A stretch of DNA of 13,544 nucleotides from Chloroflexota bacterium (lineage in GTDB: Bacteria; Chloroflexota; Dehalococcoidia; Lucifugimonadales; Lucifugimonadaceae), in the NCBI GenBank assembly GCA_030831265.1, contig JAURLM010000152.1, positions 1-13,544 of the forward strand, read 5' to 3'. The notes below the pieces were generated by a model. It saw nothing but the letters and a program-made list of their open reading frames with translations, was not told the origin of the DNA and searched no databases. The position numbers were made by a program, and so were the translations under genes. Below, piece by piece: positions 7,261-13,544 of the stretch (positions within the stretch are counted from its first letter, which is position 1; the number at the start of each line of letters is the position of its first letter).

Positions 7261-7318
7261 GCGAGAGTGGTAGGACTAGAACGGTAGTAATGACGTGTAT
7301 TTGCTACCGCGGCGAGTG

Positions 7319-7501
7319 TCAGGCTGCACTTGCTACGTTGAGGTAGGCGTCCATTGCGTTTTCGGCGAGCAGGTTGAGAGCAGGCATGGGAACGCCTTTC
7401 TCTTCAGCCGCTCCCCATTCGCCGAGGGCGGTGAGGAGCCGCTTGACTGAGTCAAGATTCGGTTGTGCTACCGGTTTTGTGCAAAGGTCTACGTACTGCA
7501 T
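7319..7501 (-). CDS. Possible small protein, 60 aa, unknown
   Basis: A 60-codon frame beginning MQYVDLCTKPVAQPNLDSVK and ending in an amphipathic, Ala-rich stretch. Codon choice looks coding-like (many AAC, CTC, GCC and GAA codons), and composition is that of a small soluble helical protein without signal peptide or membrane segment. There is no Shine-Dalgarno. Instead a -10-like TACTCT (7508-7513) lies exactly where a leaderless transcript would start at the ATG, with TTAACC 18 nt further upstream. It could be a chance frame. If it is not a gene, then 7134-7773 is an unusually long 640-nt non-coding gap in this compact region. Confidence 0.45.
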   Translation of the reverse strand: MQYVDLCTKPVAQPNLDSVKRLLTALGEWGAAEEKGVPMPALNLLAENAMDAYLNVASAA

Positions 7502-7507
7502 AAAACC

Positions 7508-7537
7508 AGAGTAAAGAATCGGTAAAGACAGGGTTAA
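7508..7537 (-). promoter_or_regulatory. Putative leaderless promoter for the 60-aa gene
   Basis: On the minus strand, TTAACC (7532-7537, four of six to TTGACA), an 18-nt spacer and TACTCT (7508-7513) place +1 at 7501, the A of the ATG. Individually weak; the positional agreement with the start codon is the main support. Confidence 0.3.
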
Positions 7538-7773
7538 GAGAATCCGTTACGGAGTTGCACGATTTCAGTGTGTACAGGCGACCATGGATTAACCGACTGG
7601 GCGCTATCTCGTGCCTGCTAACCCGTGCTGCTAATGCTCCCCAACACGGAGATTCATGGAGTAGACGCGGGTTCAGGCCACCGTAACCATCTACGGCAGG
7701 GAACTACGCGTATTAGAGAGGGATTTATGCGGTCTGTGGAAGTCAGCGGGCAGGAAAGGGACGGCGAAATGCC

Positions 7774-8526
7774 TCAGGCGGCTTTTTCAGACTGGTTTTC
7801 CTGTGCGTCGGCAGTATGAGCCGCTGTCTGATGTTCCTGGGTTGCTGTGGGATGCAACGTGAACGGCAAGACGTTTGCGGGCGTGGGGTTCGATGCGGTG
7901 GGAGCCGTGGTATTGCCTGTAGCGTGTCCCCAGCGTCCAAGCATGGTGTTGAACACAGCCAGGGTCAACAACTTGATGTCCATGAACAGGCTCATCGACC
8001 CGATGTAGGCGATGTCGTAGTTCAGTTTGGATGGTGGTGCGAGATCATATTCTCCATAGACCTGAGCCATCCCGGCCATGCCAGGACGAACGAGCAGGCG
8101 ATGGTCGAACTCCGGTGTCGCCTCGGTGAATTTCCTGTGCAATTCGGGTCGCTCAGGGCGCGGGCCGACGATGCTCATGTCCCCGGTCCAGACATTAATC
8201 ACCTGGGGCAAGTCATCAAGGGCTGTGTGCCGCAGGATCCGCCCGACGCGCGTAATCCGTGAGTCATTCTTGCTTGCCCAGACCGCGCCAGTGCCATTTT
8301 CGGCATTGGTGACCATGGAACGAAACTTTCTGACGGTAAATTCTTTGCCGTTGCGTCCCAGTCGCTTCTGTGAGTAGAAGACTGGCCCGCGATCATCCAG
8401 CTTTATCGCCAGTGGAATGATTATCCAGAGGGCAATCCAGAGTGGTGCCAGTGTGACGTGAGCGAGTATCAGCACAACGAGATCAAACGGGCGCTTGTAT
8501 CCGGGTTCGTTGATCGTTTCAGGCAT
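7774..8526 (-). CDS. Membrane phosphoglycosyl transferase (bacterial sugar transferase, PglC/WbaP C-terminal type)
   Basis: Transfers a sugar-1-phosphate from a nucleotide sugar to undecaprenyl phosphate, the first membrane step of capsule, exopolysaccharide or O-antigen assembly. It is 250 aa. One hydrophobic segment (about 16-42) precedes LDDRGPVFYSQKRLGRNG (43-60), VRKFRSM (65-71), TALDDLPQVINVWTGDMS (101-118), IVGPRPERPE (119-128) and RPGMAGMAQVYGE (147-159). The family's catalytic Asp-Glu dyad in LDELPQ is Asp104-Asp105 here. After about residue 203 comes a low-complexity tail of some 47 residues rich in Thr, Ala, Pro, Gln and His, beyond the usual domain end. The start at 8526 has AGGA about 8 nt upstream. 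It diverges from the two glycosyltransferase genes, suggesting one polysaccharide locus. The sugar is unknown. Confidence 0.93.
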   Translation of the reverse strand: MPETINEPGYKRPFDLVVLILAHVTLAPLWIALWIIIPLAIKLDDRGPVFYSQKRLGRNGKEFTVRKFRSMVTNAENGTGAVWASKNDSRITRVGRILRHTALDDLPQVINVWTGDMSIVGPRPERPELHRKFTEATPEFDHRLLVRPGMAGMAQVYGEYDLAPPSKLNYDIAYIGSMSLFMDIKLLTLAVFNTMLGRWGHATGNTTAPTASNPTPANVLPFTLHPTATQEHQTAAHTADAQENQSEKAA

Positions 8527-8566
8527 TGGGATTTCCTAGGCAGGTGTTTTGCACGGTCACAGCATC

Positions 8567-8603
8567 GGTGATTGGTCACGGGCTGAGGATGTCTCAAATC
8601 ACC
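8567..8603. promoter_or_regulatory. Inverted repeat in the divergent glycosyltransferase promoter region
   Basis: GGTGATT (8567-8573) and AATCACC (8597-8603) form a 7-bp dyad with a 23-nt centre, in the 239-nt region between the divergent phosphoglycosyl transferase and GT-B genes. Two direct copies of GGTCAC (8555-8560 and 8574-8579) sit 19 nt apart nearby. These could be regulator sites for the divergent pair, but the evidence is weak. Confidence 0.25.
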
Positions 8604-8751
8604 ACATGCCTGTGCGTGAACACACTCATAGCTGCGCGTGGCTGGTGTCGCTGTCTGCGACGTTGCCAATGCTCAAACTGAAGTGATGGATCCAAACTTC
8701 GTGACCCGTGTCGCTAACATCCTGGCAAAACAGGGTCTATTCCCAGTTGCC

Positions 8752-8760
8752 TGTTATAAA
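8752..8760 (+). promoter_or_regulatory. Extended -10 promoter placing transcription start at the GT-B gene start
   Basis: TGTTATAAA is a TGn-extended -10 box with a five-of-six match to TATAAT. Its end is 5 nt before the ATG at 8766, so +1 would fall at 8766-8767 and the mRNA would be essentially leaderless. No Shine-Dalgarno is present, in agreement. If the true start is the internal ATG at 8796, a short leader would exist instead. Confidence 0.45.
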
Positions 8761-8765
8761 TCGCG

Positions 8766-10229
8766 ATGAAGAAATCCCTGTCCCCGAAAGTGAATATGTG
8801 GATGGCGAGAGCTGGTCAGCTCATGCGGCCAGTGCTGTACGCCGTACGTTCATATTCAAGCGAGATTAGCGAAAAGATGCCTCCGGTGTTGCCGCGGGTG
8901 CGACTGGATATTGCCGCAGTCATCAGTTTTGTCCGACGTCGGTATACGAGAAGGCTACCGGAACTTGCGGTGAGCGCAGCCCATCCGTCAACACTATTGA
9001 TTCTCATGGGTGGAACGACAATCGACGAATACGACGCGGCGGGTCAACTTGGAAGATTGTCCTCGGCACTTGAGAGATATGCGCGCCATTTCCGCACAGT
9101 GTTGCTAATGACCGCGGATCGAAAGGACTTCACGAAGCAGCTGGATGTGCCTAGGGTTCGTCATCTGAAGACACCTGTGGTTGTGCCATTCAGAGGATCA
9201 TTGACTCTTGTCGCATCAGTAGTAATGCGTTTTCGTAGTGTCAGGCACGCGTCTGTCGTAACTGTGATGGACACACAGGGCGCCACCGCCGGGTGGCTCG
9301 CAAGCCAGGTGAGCAACTCAGCGCTGACTTTTTCGGTGGGAACTCCCTGGTCTCGCCCGCGTGAGCAGTCAGAAGAATGGCACGCCGGCAAAATGCAGCG
9401 CAAAGCGCTTGACCATGTTCGGTTATCAGTCGGCTGGCCGCGGGTAACCGATACCCATTTGGACTCGCTGCCCGAACCGTATCGACTGCCTGCTCTGGTT
9501 GACGTCGATCTCTACTGCCCGTTAACAACAACCGATCCTGCCAGGCCTCGGACTGTAGGCGTCTTTCTTGGTTCAAATCACGATTCAGGTGGGCGAATGA
9601 TTATTGGTGTTGCTGAACACCTGTTGAAACGTCGGCAAGCCCTCGTCCTGCGAGTGTTCGTCGCAACGTCTCATGGTGGGAATGAAAAAGCCGCAGCGCT
9701 CCAGGCGGAGGCAATGCAGCGCGGTGTGAACGTTGAGTTCCTAGCATTGCCAGCACCAGAGATGCTGCCGGATGCCATAGCAAGAATGCGTCTATGTGTG
9801 GGTTTCAATGACCCGGTTTCTTCCCAACTGTTATTGCGTGCGATGTCCTCCGGGATTTCATGTATTTCTATCGAACCTGATGCCACAGTTACCAGCGGAG
9901 ATGCGGACGGGGTCGACTGGTCAGAGTTCGTACTGCAATCTGCCGCGACTCAGGAAGATGTTGCCCGGAACATTGAGACGCTCTTCAGAGAGCCTGCAGT
10001 GCGATTGCGCCTCGCTCGCGAAGGTCGTCGTTTTGTAGTTTCCCGACACTCGTTCGATGCCCTTGTTGCACTGGAAGCGAAACTCCTGTTGCGGACATCT
10101 GCCAATTATGTGGAAGACACGGTCATCGACACAGAACCTGAGTTCAATGCTGAAGACGAGGCGGCGAAACTGGCGATGATGCTGGAATCGGTGGGCGTTG
10201 CGAGAGCTGGAACATCGGTCGCTGCGTGA
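8766..10229 (+). CDS. Divergent GT-B fold glycosyltransferase-like protein (GT4-like)
   Basis: A 487-aa protein, probably cytoplasmic or membrane-associated. About 60 basic residues lead into a Rossmann-like first half (LLILMGGTTIDEYDAAGQ, 77-94) and a second half with PALVDVDLYCP (242-252), the usual GT4 linker to the donor-binding domain, then RTVGVFLGSNHDSGGRMI (262-279). The donor-site region GFNDPVSSQLLLRAMSSG (346-363) aligns with the GT4 E-x7-E block, but both glutamates are missing; Arg358 replaces the second. It may be a degenerate or non-catalytic relative, or a distinct family. The tail (about 440-487) is acidic and Ala-rich. It probably forms an operon with the GT2 gene 47 nt downstream. 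Fold-level call is moderate; substrate unknown. Confidence 0.75.
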   Translation: MKKSLSPKVNMWMARAGQLMRPVLYAVRSYSSEISEKMPPVLPRVRLDIAAVISFVRRRYTRRLPELAVSAAHPSTLLILMGGTTIDEYDAAGQLGRLSSALERYARHFRTVLLMTADRKDFTKQLDVPRVRHLKTPVVVPFRGSLTLVASVVMRFRSVRHASVVTVMDTQGATAGWLASQVSNSALTFSVGTPWSRPREQSEEWHAGKMQRKALDHVRLSVGWPRVTDTHLDSLPEPYRLPALVDVDLYCPLTTTDPARPRTVGVFLGSNHDSGGRMIIGVAEHLLKRRQALVLRVFVATSHGGNEKAAALQAEAMQRGVNVEFLALPAPEMLPDAIARMRLCVGFNDPVSSQLLLRAMSSGISCISIEPDATVTSGDADGVDWSEFVLQSAATQEDVARNIETLFREPAVRLRLAREGRRFVVSRHSFDALVALEAKLLLRTSANYVEDTVIDTEPEFNAEDEAAKLAMMLESVGVARAGTSVAA

Positions 10230-10276
10230 AGCCTGGTTTTGAGTTACTGAACCGGTAGTTATGAGTGGAGTCTTTC

Positions 10277-11128
10277 GTGAATTTGCGAAGTTTTACCCCG
10301 GCGGCAGATGAGATTGTTCGGCATTCGAGGGTTGATGCACCGGATGTTTCAGTGGTGATTGCCGTGAGGGACGGCGAGAGATTTCTTGAAAAAGCCATCC
10401 GAAGCATTCTCAGCCAGTCTCTGCGCAATCTCGAACTGATCCTGGTTGATGATGGCTCGTCTGACCGTACGCCTGAGATCATTGACCGGTTTGGTGACCC
10501 GCGAATGAGGACGCTGACGCAACCGGAACGTGGTATTGCCAATGCGCTGAATCGCGGTTTTTCAATTGCGCGGGCACCGTTTGTCGGTCTCCTTGACCCT
10601 TCCGATGTGGCAGTTCAGAACCGGTTGGAGAGGCAGTTGGACTTTATGCGGCAGAATCCAGGAGTTGGCCTGCTGGGAACTGGTGCAACACTCATAGACG
10701 AGCCTGGTCAAGAAATCAGTCGGTGGACACCGGTGACCGGTGACAAGGACCTGCATTCAGCCTTAATTCGCGAAAACCAGTTCGATCACTCCTCTGTGAT
10801 GGTTCGGAAGAGTATTTTCAGTGCAGTTGGCGGTTACTCCAACATGCCATTTGCCTACGATTACGACCTGTATCTGCGGCTCTCTCGAAAATGCAAGCTG
10901 GCGAATCTACCAGAGCCGTTGAATCTGCGGCGAGTGATTCGTGGCGGTGACGCTAAACTGGCGGATCAGCAGTATCAGTGGGTTACACGGGCGAAAATCG
11001 GGGCTGTGAAGCGAGGGGATTATTCACCACTGGCTGCCCGGCACATCATCAAACCCGCTATTGCCCTGTTTACACCGGGACCCGTGCGTGACCTTGCTCG
11101 CAGGGCAAGCGGTCACAAAGCTGCATAA
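10277..11128 (+). CDS. Family 2 glycosyltransferase
   Basis: A GT-A fold nucleotide-sugar transferase, most likely adding a sugar during surface-polysaccharide assembly; cytoplasmic face of the membrane. It is 283 aa with no membrane segments. VSVVIAVRDGERFLEKAIRS (24-43) and LELILVDDGSSDRT (52-65) form the nucleotide-binding half. The metal-site segment LLDPSDVAVQNRLERQ (105-120) aligns with the family's LDADD motif, but Asp3 of the DxD is Ser. The acceptor part contains HSSVMVRKSIFSAVGGY and YDYDLYLRLS. The GTG at 10277 is preferred because GGAG (10267-10270) lies 6 nt upstream; an in-frame GTG at 10265 would add four residues. Cotranscription with the preceding GT-B gene is likely. Confidence 0.92.
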   Translation: MNLRSFTPAADEIVRHSRVDAPDVSVVIAVRDGERFLEKAIRSILSQSLRNLELILVDDGSSDRTPEIIDRFGDPRMRTLTQPERGIANALNRGFSIARAPFVGLLDPSDVAVQNRLERQLDFMRQNPGVGLLGTGATLIDEPGQEISRWTPVTGDKDLHSALIRENQFDHSSVMVRKSIFSAVGGYSNMPFAYDYDLYLRLSRKCKLANLPEPLNLRRVIRGGDAKLADQQYQWVTRAKIGAVKRGDYSPLAARHIIKPAIALFTPGPVRDLARRASGHKAA

Positions 11129-11297
11129 GTTGGTGTTGTGGGAACGATGGAGAGTGGCCATTGAACCGGATGCCACATGTACGCATCTAATGATTACATC
11201 CCGTTTAGCGTGATGAGATTCGACATTTCCTTAAAATCAAGGTCGACACCGGAATGGTTCGGCTCTTACCCTTAACCTGACACCCGTTTACGACCCT

Positions 11298-11316
11298 TGC
11301 ATGACTACATCATGCA
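11298..11316 (+). promoter_or_regulatory. Inverted repeat upstream of the thioredoxin-reductase-like gene
   Basis: TGCATGA (11298-11304) and TCATGCA (11310-11316) form a perfect 7-bp dyad around CTACA, 34 nt before the preferred ATG. It could be a repressor operator or a leader hairpin. It also overlaps the alternative starts TTG 11297 and ATG 11312. The rest of the 11129-11350 gap shows no clear promoter or terminator. Confidence 0.3.
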
Positions 11317-11350
11317 GGCAACGCAAGAGACCGAAGGGCGACGCACCGAG

Positions 11351-12340
11351 ATGAGTGAAGTTAGAGAAGCTGACGTACTGATAGCCGGACAGGGCGCAGC
11401 CGCGTATGCAGCCGGGTTGTACTCAGCGCGCTACCAGGTGGACACCGTAATCGCTGCCGAGCAGTTTGGTGGCGAGACGGCTATCGGCGGTGTCATCGAA
11501 AACTACCCCGGAACGGGAGATATCGACGGCTTCGAATTGATGATGAAGTTCAAGGAGCAGGTGGACAAGCTTGAGGTCCCAACTCTGAACTCAAACGTCG
11601 CTTCTGTCTCGAAGGATGGTGATCGATTCAAAGTAGAGCTTGAAGACGGAACCATCGTAAATACGCTTGCCGTGATACTGGCAGTTGGCAGAGAACGCCG
11701 GAAGCTTGGTTTGCCCCGCGAAGAAGAGTGGATGGGCAAGGGTGTTTCGTACTGCTCAACCTGTGACGCACCGCTGTATCGCAACAAATCAGCCGCCGCT
11801 GTTGTCGGTGGTGGAAGCGCAGCCGTAGAAGGCGCAATACTGCTCGCAAAATACGCCAAAACCGTGTACCTGCTGTACCGCGGTGACAAGCTATGGCGAC
11901 CAGAACCGATCCTGCTGAAGGTGTTGGAGCAGACATCCAACGTCAAGGTGCTACTTGAGACGGAAGTGGCCGAACTGCTTGGTAGTGACATGGCCGGACT
12001 GACGGGCGTGCGCATAACGAAGCCGTATGAGGGCAGCGATGAGTTGACTCTCGATGGCCTGTTTATTGAGGCGGGCGCTGATCCCCGTGTTGAAATCCCG
12101 GAACAGCTTGGACTTGATCTGAACCCGAACACCAATGAAGTTCGTGTCGATCGTATGCAGCGGACAAACGTTCCCGGCATCTATGCAGCGGGTGACCTGA
12201 CCGATGGCACCGATCTGAAGCAGACCATTACGGCTGCCGCACAGGGTGCAATCGCTGCTCTCTCGGCTTACAACTTCGTAATGGAGCACTCATCCATGCA
12301 AGGCGAAGAACCCGACGCTGTAACAGCCAGTGCAGACTAA
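11351..12340 (+). CDS. Thioredoxin reductase-like FAD/NAD(P)-dependent disulfide oxidoreductase
   Basis: A low-molecular-weight thioredoxin-reductase-type flavoprotein, 329 aa, cytoplasmic. Order: FAD-binding ADVLIAGQGAAAYAAGLYSA (7-26), redox-active CSTCD (135-139), NAD(P)H-binding VVGGGSAAVEGA (151-162), and the C-terminal FAD motif GIYAAGDLTD (276-285) followed by KQTITAAAQGAIAA. Two positions depart from the classical enzyme: the first glycine motif reads GQGAAA instead of GxGPAG, and the NADPH-phosphate motif HRRxxxR is replaced by YRGDKLWR (176-183). Electron donor and partner may therefore differ from the NADPH/thioredoxin pair. No thioredoxin gene is adjacent. ATG 11351 puts the FAD motif at the usual distance; TTG 11297 and ATG 11312 would add 18 or 13 residues. 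A GAAGG element lies further upstream than ideal. Confidence 0.9.
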   Translation: MSEVREADVLIAGQGAAAYAAGLYSARYQVDTVIAAEQFGGETAIGGVIENYPGTGDIDGFELMMKFKEQVDKLEVPTLNSNVASVSKDGDRFKVELEDGTIVNTLAVILAVGRERRKLGLPREEEWMGKGVSYCSTCDAPLYRNKSAAAVVGGGSAAVEGAILLAKYAKTVYLLYRGDKLWRPEPILLKVLEQTSNVKVLLETEVAELLGSDMAGLTGVRITKPYEGSDELTLDGLFIEAGADPRVEIPEQLGLDLNPNTNEVRVDRMQRTNVPGIYAAGDLTDGTDLKQTITAAAQGAIAALSAYNFVMEHSSMQGEEPDAVTASAD

Positions 12341-12348
12341 GATTGCCG

Positions 12349-12378
12349 CGCCCCTCGGCCGCAGAGCGGCGAAGGGCG
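12349..12378 (+). terminator. Weak hairpin after the thioredoxin-reductase-like gene
   Basis: CGCCC (12349-12353), TCG (12355-12357) and CCGC (12359-12362) pair with GCGG (12366-12369), CGA (12370-12372) and GGGCG (12374-12378), with one mismatch and one bulge, around an AGA loop. It lies 8 nt after the stop. It is GC-rich but has no T-run, so it may be an inefficient or factor-assisted terminator. Confidence 0.4.
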
Positions 12379-12539
12379 TGGGATTCCGCAGGTAAGAGTT
12401 CCAGACTGTCCTGTTGCTGCGAGCCAAGTGGCTCTTCGGCTCGATACTTTTTTCGACCGATTCTTAAAGGACGGGCGAGACAATCTTTTCGCGCTCGCGG
12501 CTCGCCTAACGCATTCAGACGCGTCCGCAACCGCACCAT

Positions 12540-12544
12540 GGAGG
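12540..12544 (+). promoter_or_regulatory. Shine-Dalgarno deciding the start of the secreted protein
   Basis: GGAGG sits 9 nt before the ATG at 12554, one of the clearest ribosome-binding sites in the window. It supports that ATG over the in-frame GTG at 12428, whose 42 extra residues would precede the signal peptide. Confidence 0.7.
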
Positions 12545-12553
12545 ACGCCTGTC

Positions 12554-13360
12554 ATGACAAAGTTCCGCGTATCAATATTTCTGCTAGTAGCCGTGATTCT
12601 CGGTGCCGTAGGTGTGGCCACGGCAAAGGCGGCCGAGGATTCCTGGCAGGCATCTTTTGAGGCGTCCGGATGGGTGGACCGCATAGATGCCGGGGAAGGC
12701 GCTGAGCCGACATCCGCCTCGGTGTTCACTTATGACGGCCCGAACATCTCCGAGGTGACCGTTATTGCCACAAACCAGCACCTTGAGGGAATTATCACTG
12801 AACTGACCCTGTGCAAAGACAGTGACTGTGAGAACTACGAGAAGTCTTTCTCGACCCCGATGAAGGTGGTTGCGATCCAGACGCACGAGATGCACCTTGT
12901 GCCAGGCACAATCTACAACCTGCCCTACACGCTTCCATCGTCAAGTGGAGGAAAGGGGATGGTCGCAGAGGTCATCAGTGGTGCACTGGTTGGTGAAGTG
13001 GCCGGCGCTTTCGTCACCGGCGAAGGGCCTGGTAAGACGGCAGGTGCTATCAATCTCGGCCTGAATGGAACCGGCGCTATGACGTGTTTCGCCCCTTACC
13101 CGGGTCCGCTGGCGCCGTGCATCGCCGGTGAAGGGGTGATGCTACCGATATCGCTCGACTTCCTCGCCGAGGGCGATTACGCCATTGACGTGACTGAATT
13201 TGCGAGCGCAGACCCAGGCGCCACGGTGTTCGAACTGGGCGATCTCGATGTCGAAATGTTATTGGATGTGGACCTCTCAGGCCTGGCATTGCACGCACCA
13301 GACTCGATCGAAGCCTCTGGTGTGATCACGGCATCCAACATCACGCTCTCGTACGAGTAG
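12554..13360 (+). CDS. Secreted acidic protein of unknown function
   Basis: A 268-aa exported protein. MTKFRVSIFLLVAVILGAVG then VATAKA (to residue 26) is a typical Sec signal peptide with AKA before a likely signal peptidase I cut; there is no lipobox and no second membrane anchor. The mature part is strongly acidic and looks beta-rich. It has exactly four cysteines, Cys87/Cys92 (CKDSDC) and Cys178/Cys189 (CX10C), which could form two local disulfides. A Gly/Ala-rich stretch (about 138-174) lies between the pairs. The C-terminus, DLDVEMLLDVDLSGLALH (230-247) to SNITLSYE, suggests strands of a beta-sandwich. I do not recognise a family. The neighbouring redox flavoprotein gene, 213 nt upstream, need not be related in function. 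Confidence 0.85.
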   Translation: MTKFRVSIFLLVAVILGAVGVATAKAAEDSWQASFEASGWVDRIDAGEGAEPTSASVFTYDGPNISEVTVIATNQHLEGIITELTLCKDSDCENYEKSFSTPMKVVAIQTHEMHLVPGTIYNLPYTLPSSSGGKGMVAEVISGALVGEVAGAFVTGEGPGKTAGAINLGLNGTGAMTCFAPYPGPLAPCIAGEGVMLPISLDFLAEGDYAIDVTEFASADPGATVFELGDLDVEMLLDVDLSGLALHAPDSIEASGVITASNITLSYE

Positions 13361-13375
13361 GAAAATGACGGTCAG

Positions 13376-13402
13376 CCGGGCAAAAGTGTGTCGCACACCC
13401 GG
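13376..13402 (+). terminator. Weak hairpin after the secreted protein gene
   Basis: GTGTG (13386-13390) and CACAC (13394-13398) close a TCG loop, with flanking CCGG (13376-13379) and CCGG (13399-13402) able to pair across a 6-nt internal loop. It lies 15 nt after the stop. No T-run follows, so termination is only a possibility. Confidence 0.3.
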
Positions 13403-13426
13403 GCAGTCTCGTTGAACGCGAAATAC

Positions 13427-13544
13427 TGACCTGCCCCCCGCGAACGAAACCACTGGAAAAGTCCAGACTGGACGTTCTGAAAGGGGGGGGCGAAATGCCT
13501 CGAAAAGGTCACACACCGGAGCAAATCTTGAACAAGCTCCGGCA
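13427..13544 (+). mobile_element. Left end of an IS3-family-type insertion sequence (cut by window edge)
   Basis: TGACCTGCCCCCCG at 13427-13440 begins with the TG typical of IS ends and sits 55 nt before a transposase start, the layout of an IS3-family left terminal repeat. The right end and any target duplication lie outside the window, so exact boundaries are inferred. A 6-bp dyad, GTCCAG-A-CTGGAC (13461-13473), and a run of eight Gs (13483-13490) lie between the end and the start codon. Confidence 0.65.
13495..13544 (+). CDS. IS3-family-type transposase OrfA, N-terminus (3' partial)
   Basis: Sixteen codons are visible, MPRKGHTPEQILNKLR. This closely follows the conserved opening of IS3-family OrfA proteins (MPRKRHTPEQIIxKLREAE), which carry an N-terminal helix-turn-helix that binds the element's ends. 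A run of eight Gs ends 4 nt before the ATG and may serve as the ribosome-binding site. OrfB, with the DDE catalytic domain, would lie beyond the window. Identification rests on a short but distinctive motif. Confidence 0.75.
   Translation, partial: MPRKGHTPEQILNKLR

Noticed and set aside
7763..7775. A 13-bp exact match (GGCGAAATGCCTC) between the sugar transferase 3' end and the IS OrfA start at 13489-13501
   Set aside because: One or a few 13-bp matches are expected by chance in a window of this size, and the flanking bases do not match, so there is no sign of an IS remnant.
11503..12180. A 225-codon open frame on the minus strand, opposite the thioredoxin-reductase-like gene
   Set aside because: It is Ser/Pro/Arg-rich with no recognisable motif and lies wholly antisense to a gene with clear FAD, CxxC and NAD(P) motifs. 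It is a shadow frame.

Overview
The window reads as a stretch of bacterial chromosome at moderately high GC. I recognise twelve protein-coding regions, two of them cut by the window edges. The layout is compact, with convergent genes sharing bidirectional terminators. Some promoters look like extended -10 boxes, and two genes look leaderless. A marine Chloroflexota-type bacterium is one possible source, but that is a guess from gene style; no rRNA or marker gene fixes the taxonomy.

Region 1 (1-1003) holds the C-terminal two thirds of a thiamine-diphosphate enzyme of the acetolactate-synthase superfamily on the plus strand. It ends at a strong hairpin shared with argG.

Region 2 (1028-7260) is an arginine biosynthesis block on the minus strand, in transcription order argJ, argB, argD, argG. 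ArgJ recycles acetyl from acetylornithine to glutamate, ArgB phosphorylates N-acetylglutamate, ArgD transaminates the semialdehyde, and ArgG condenses citrulline with aspartate. argC, argF, argH and argR are not in the window. The block is split between argB and argD by a plus-strand coiled-coil lipoprotein gene (3932-4918). A probable extended -10 promoter for argJB, with an inverted repeat across its expected start site, lies at 7225-7260. Foldable spacers separate argJ from argB and argD from argG.

Region 3 (7319-11128) carries a possible 60-codon gene and a surface-polysaccharide group: a membrane phosphoglycosyl transferase (minus) diverging from a degenerate GT-B (GT4-like) protein and a GT2 glycosyltransferase (both plus). 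All three have changes at motifs usually tied to catalysis.

Region 4 (11129-13544) contains a thioredoxin-reductase-like flavoprotein with an altered NADPH-phosphate motif, then a secreted acidic protein of unknown family with four cysteines. The window ends in the left end and first 16 codons of an IS3-family-type transposase.

I found no tRNA, rRNA, CRISPR array or clear defence system. The best candidates for something undescribed are the coiled-coil lipoprotein inside the arginine block, the secreted four-cysteine protein, and the structured RNA or operator elements around the arg genes.
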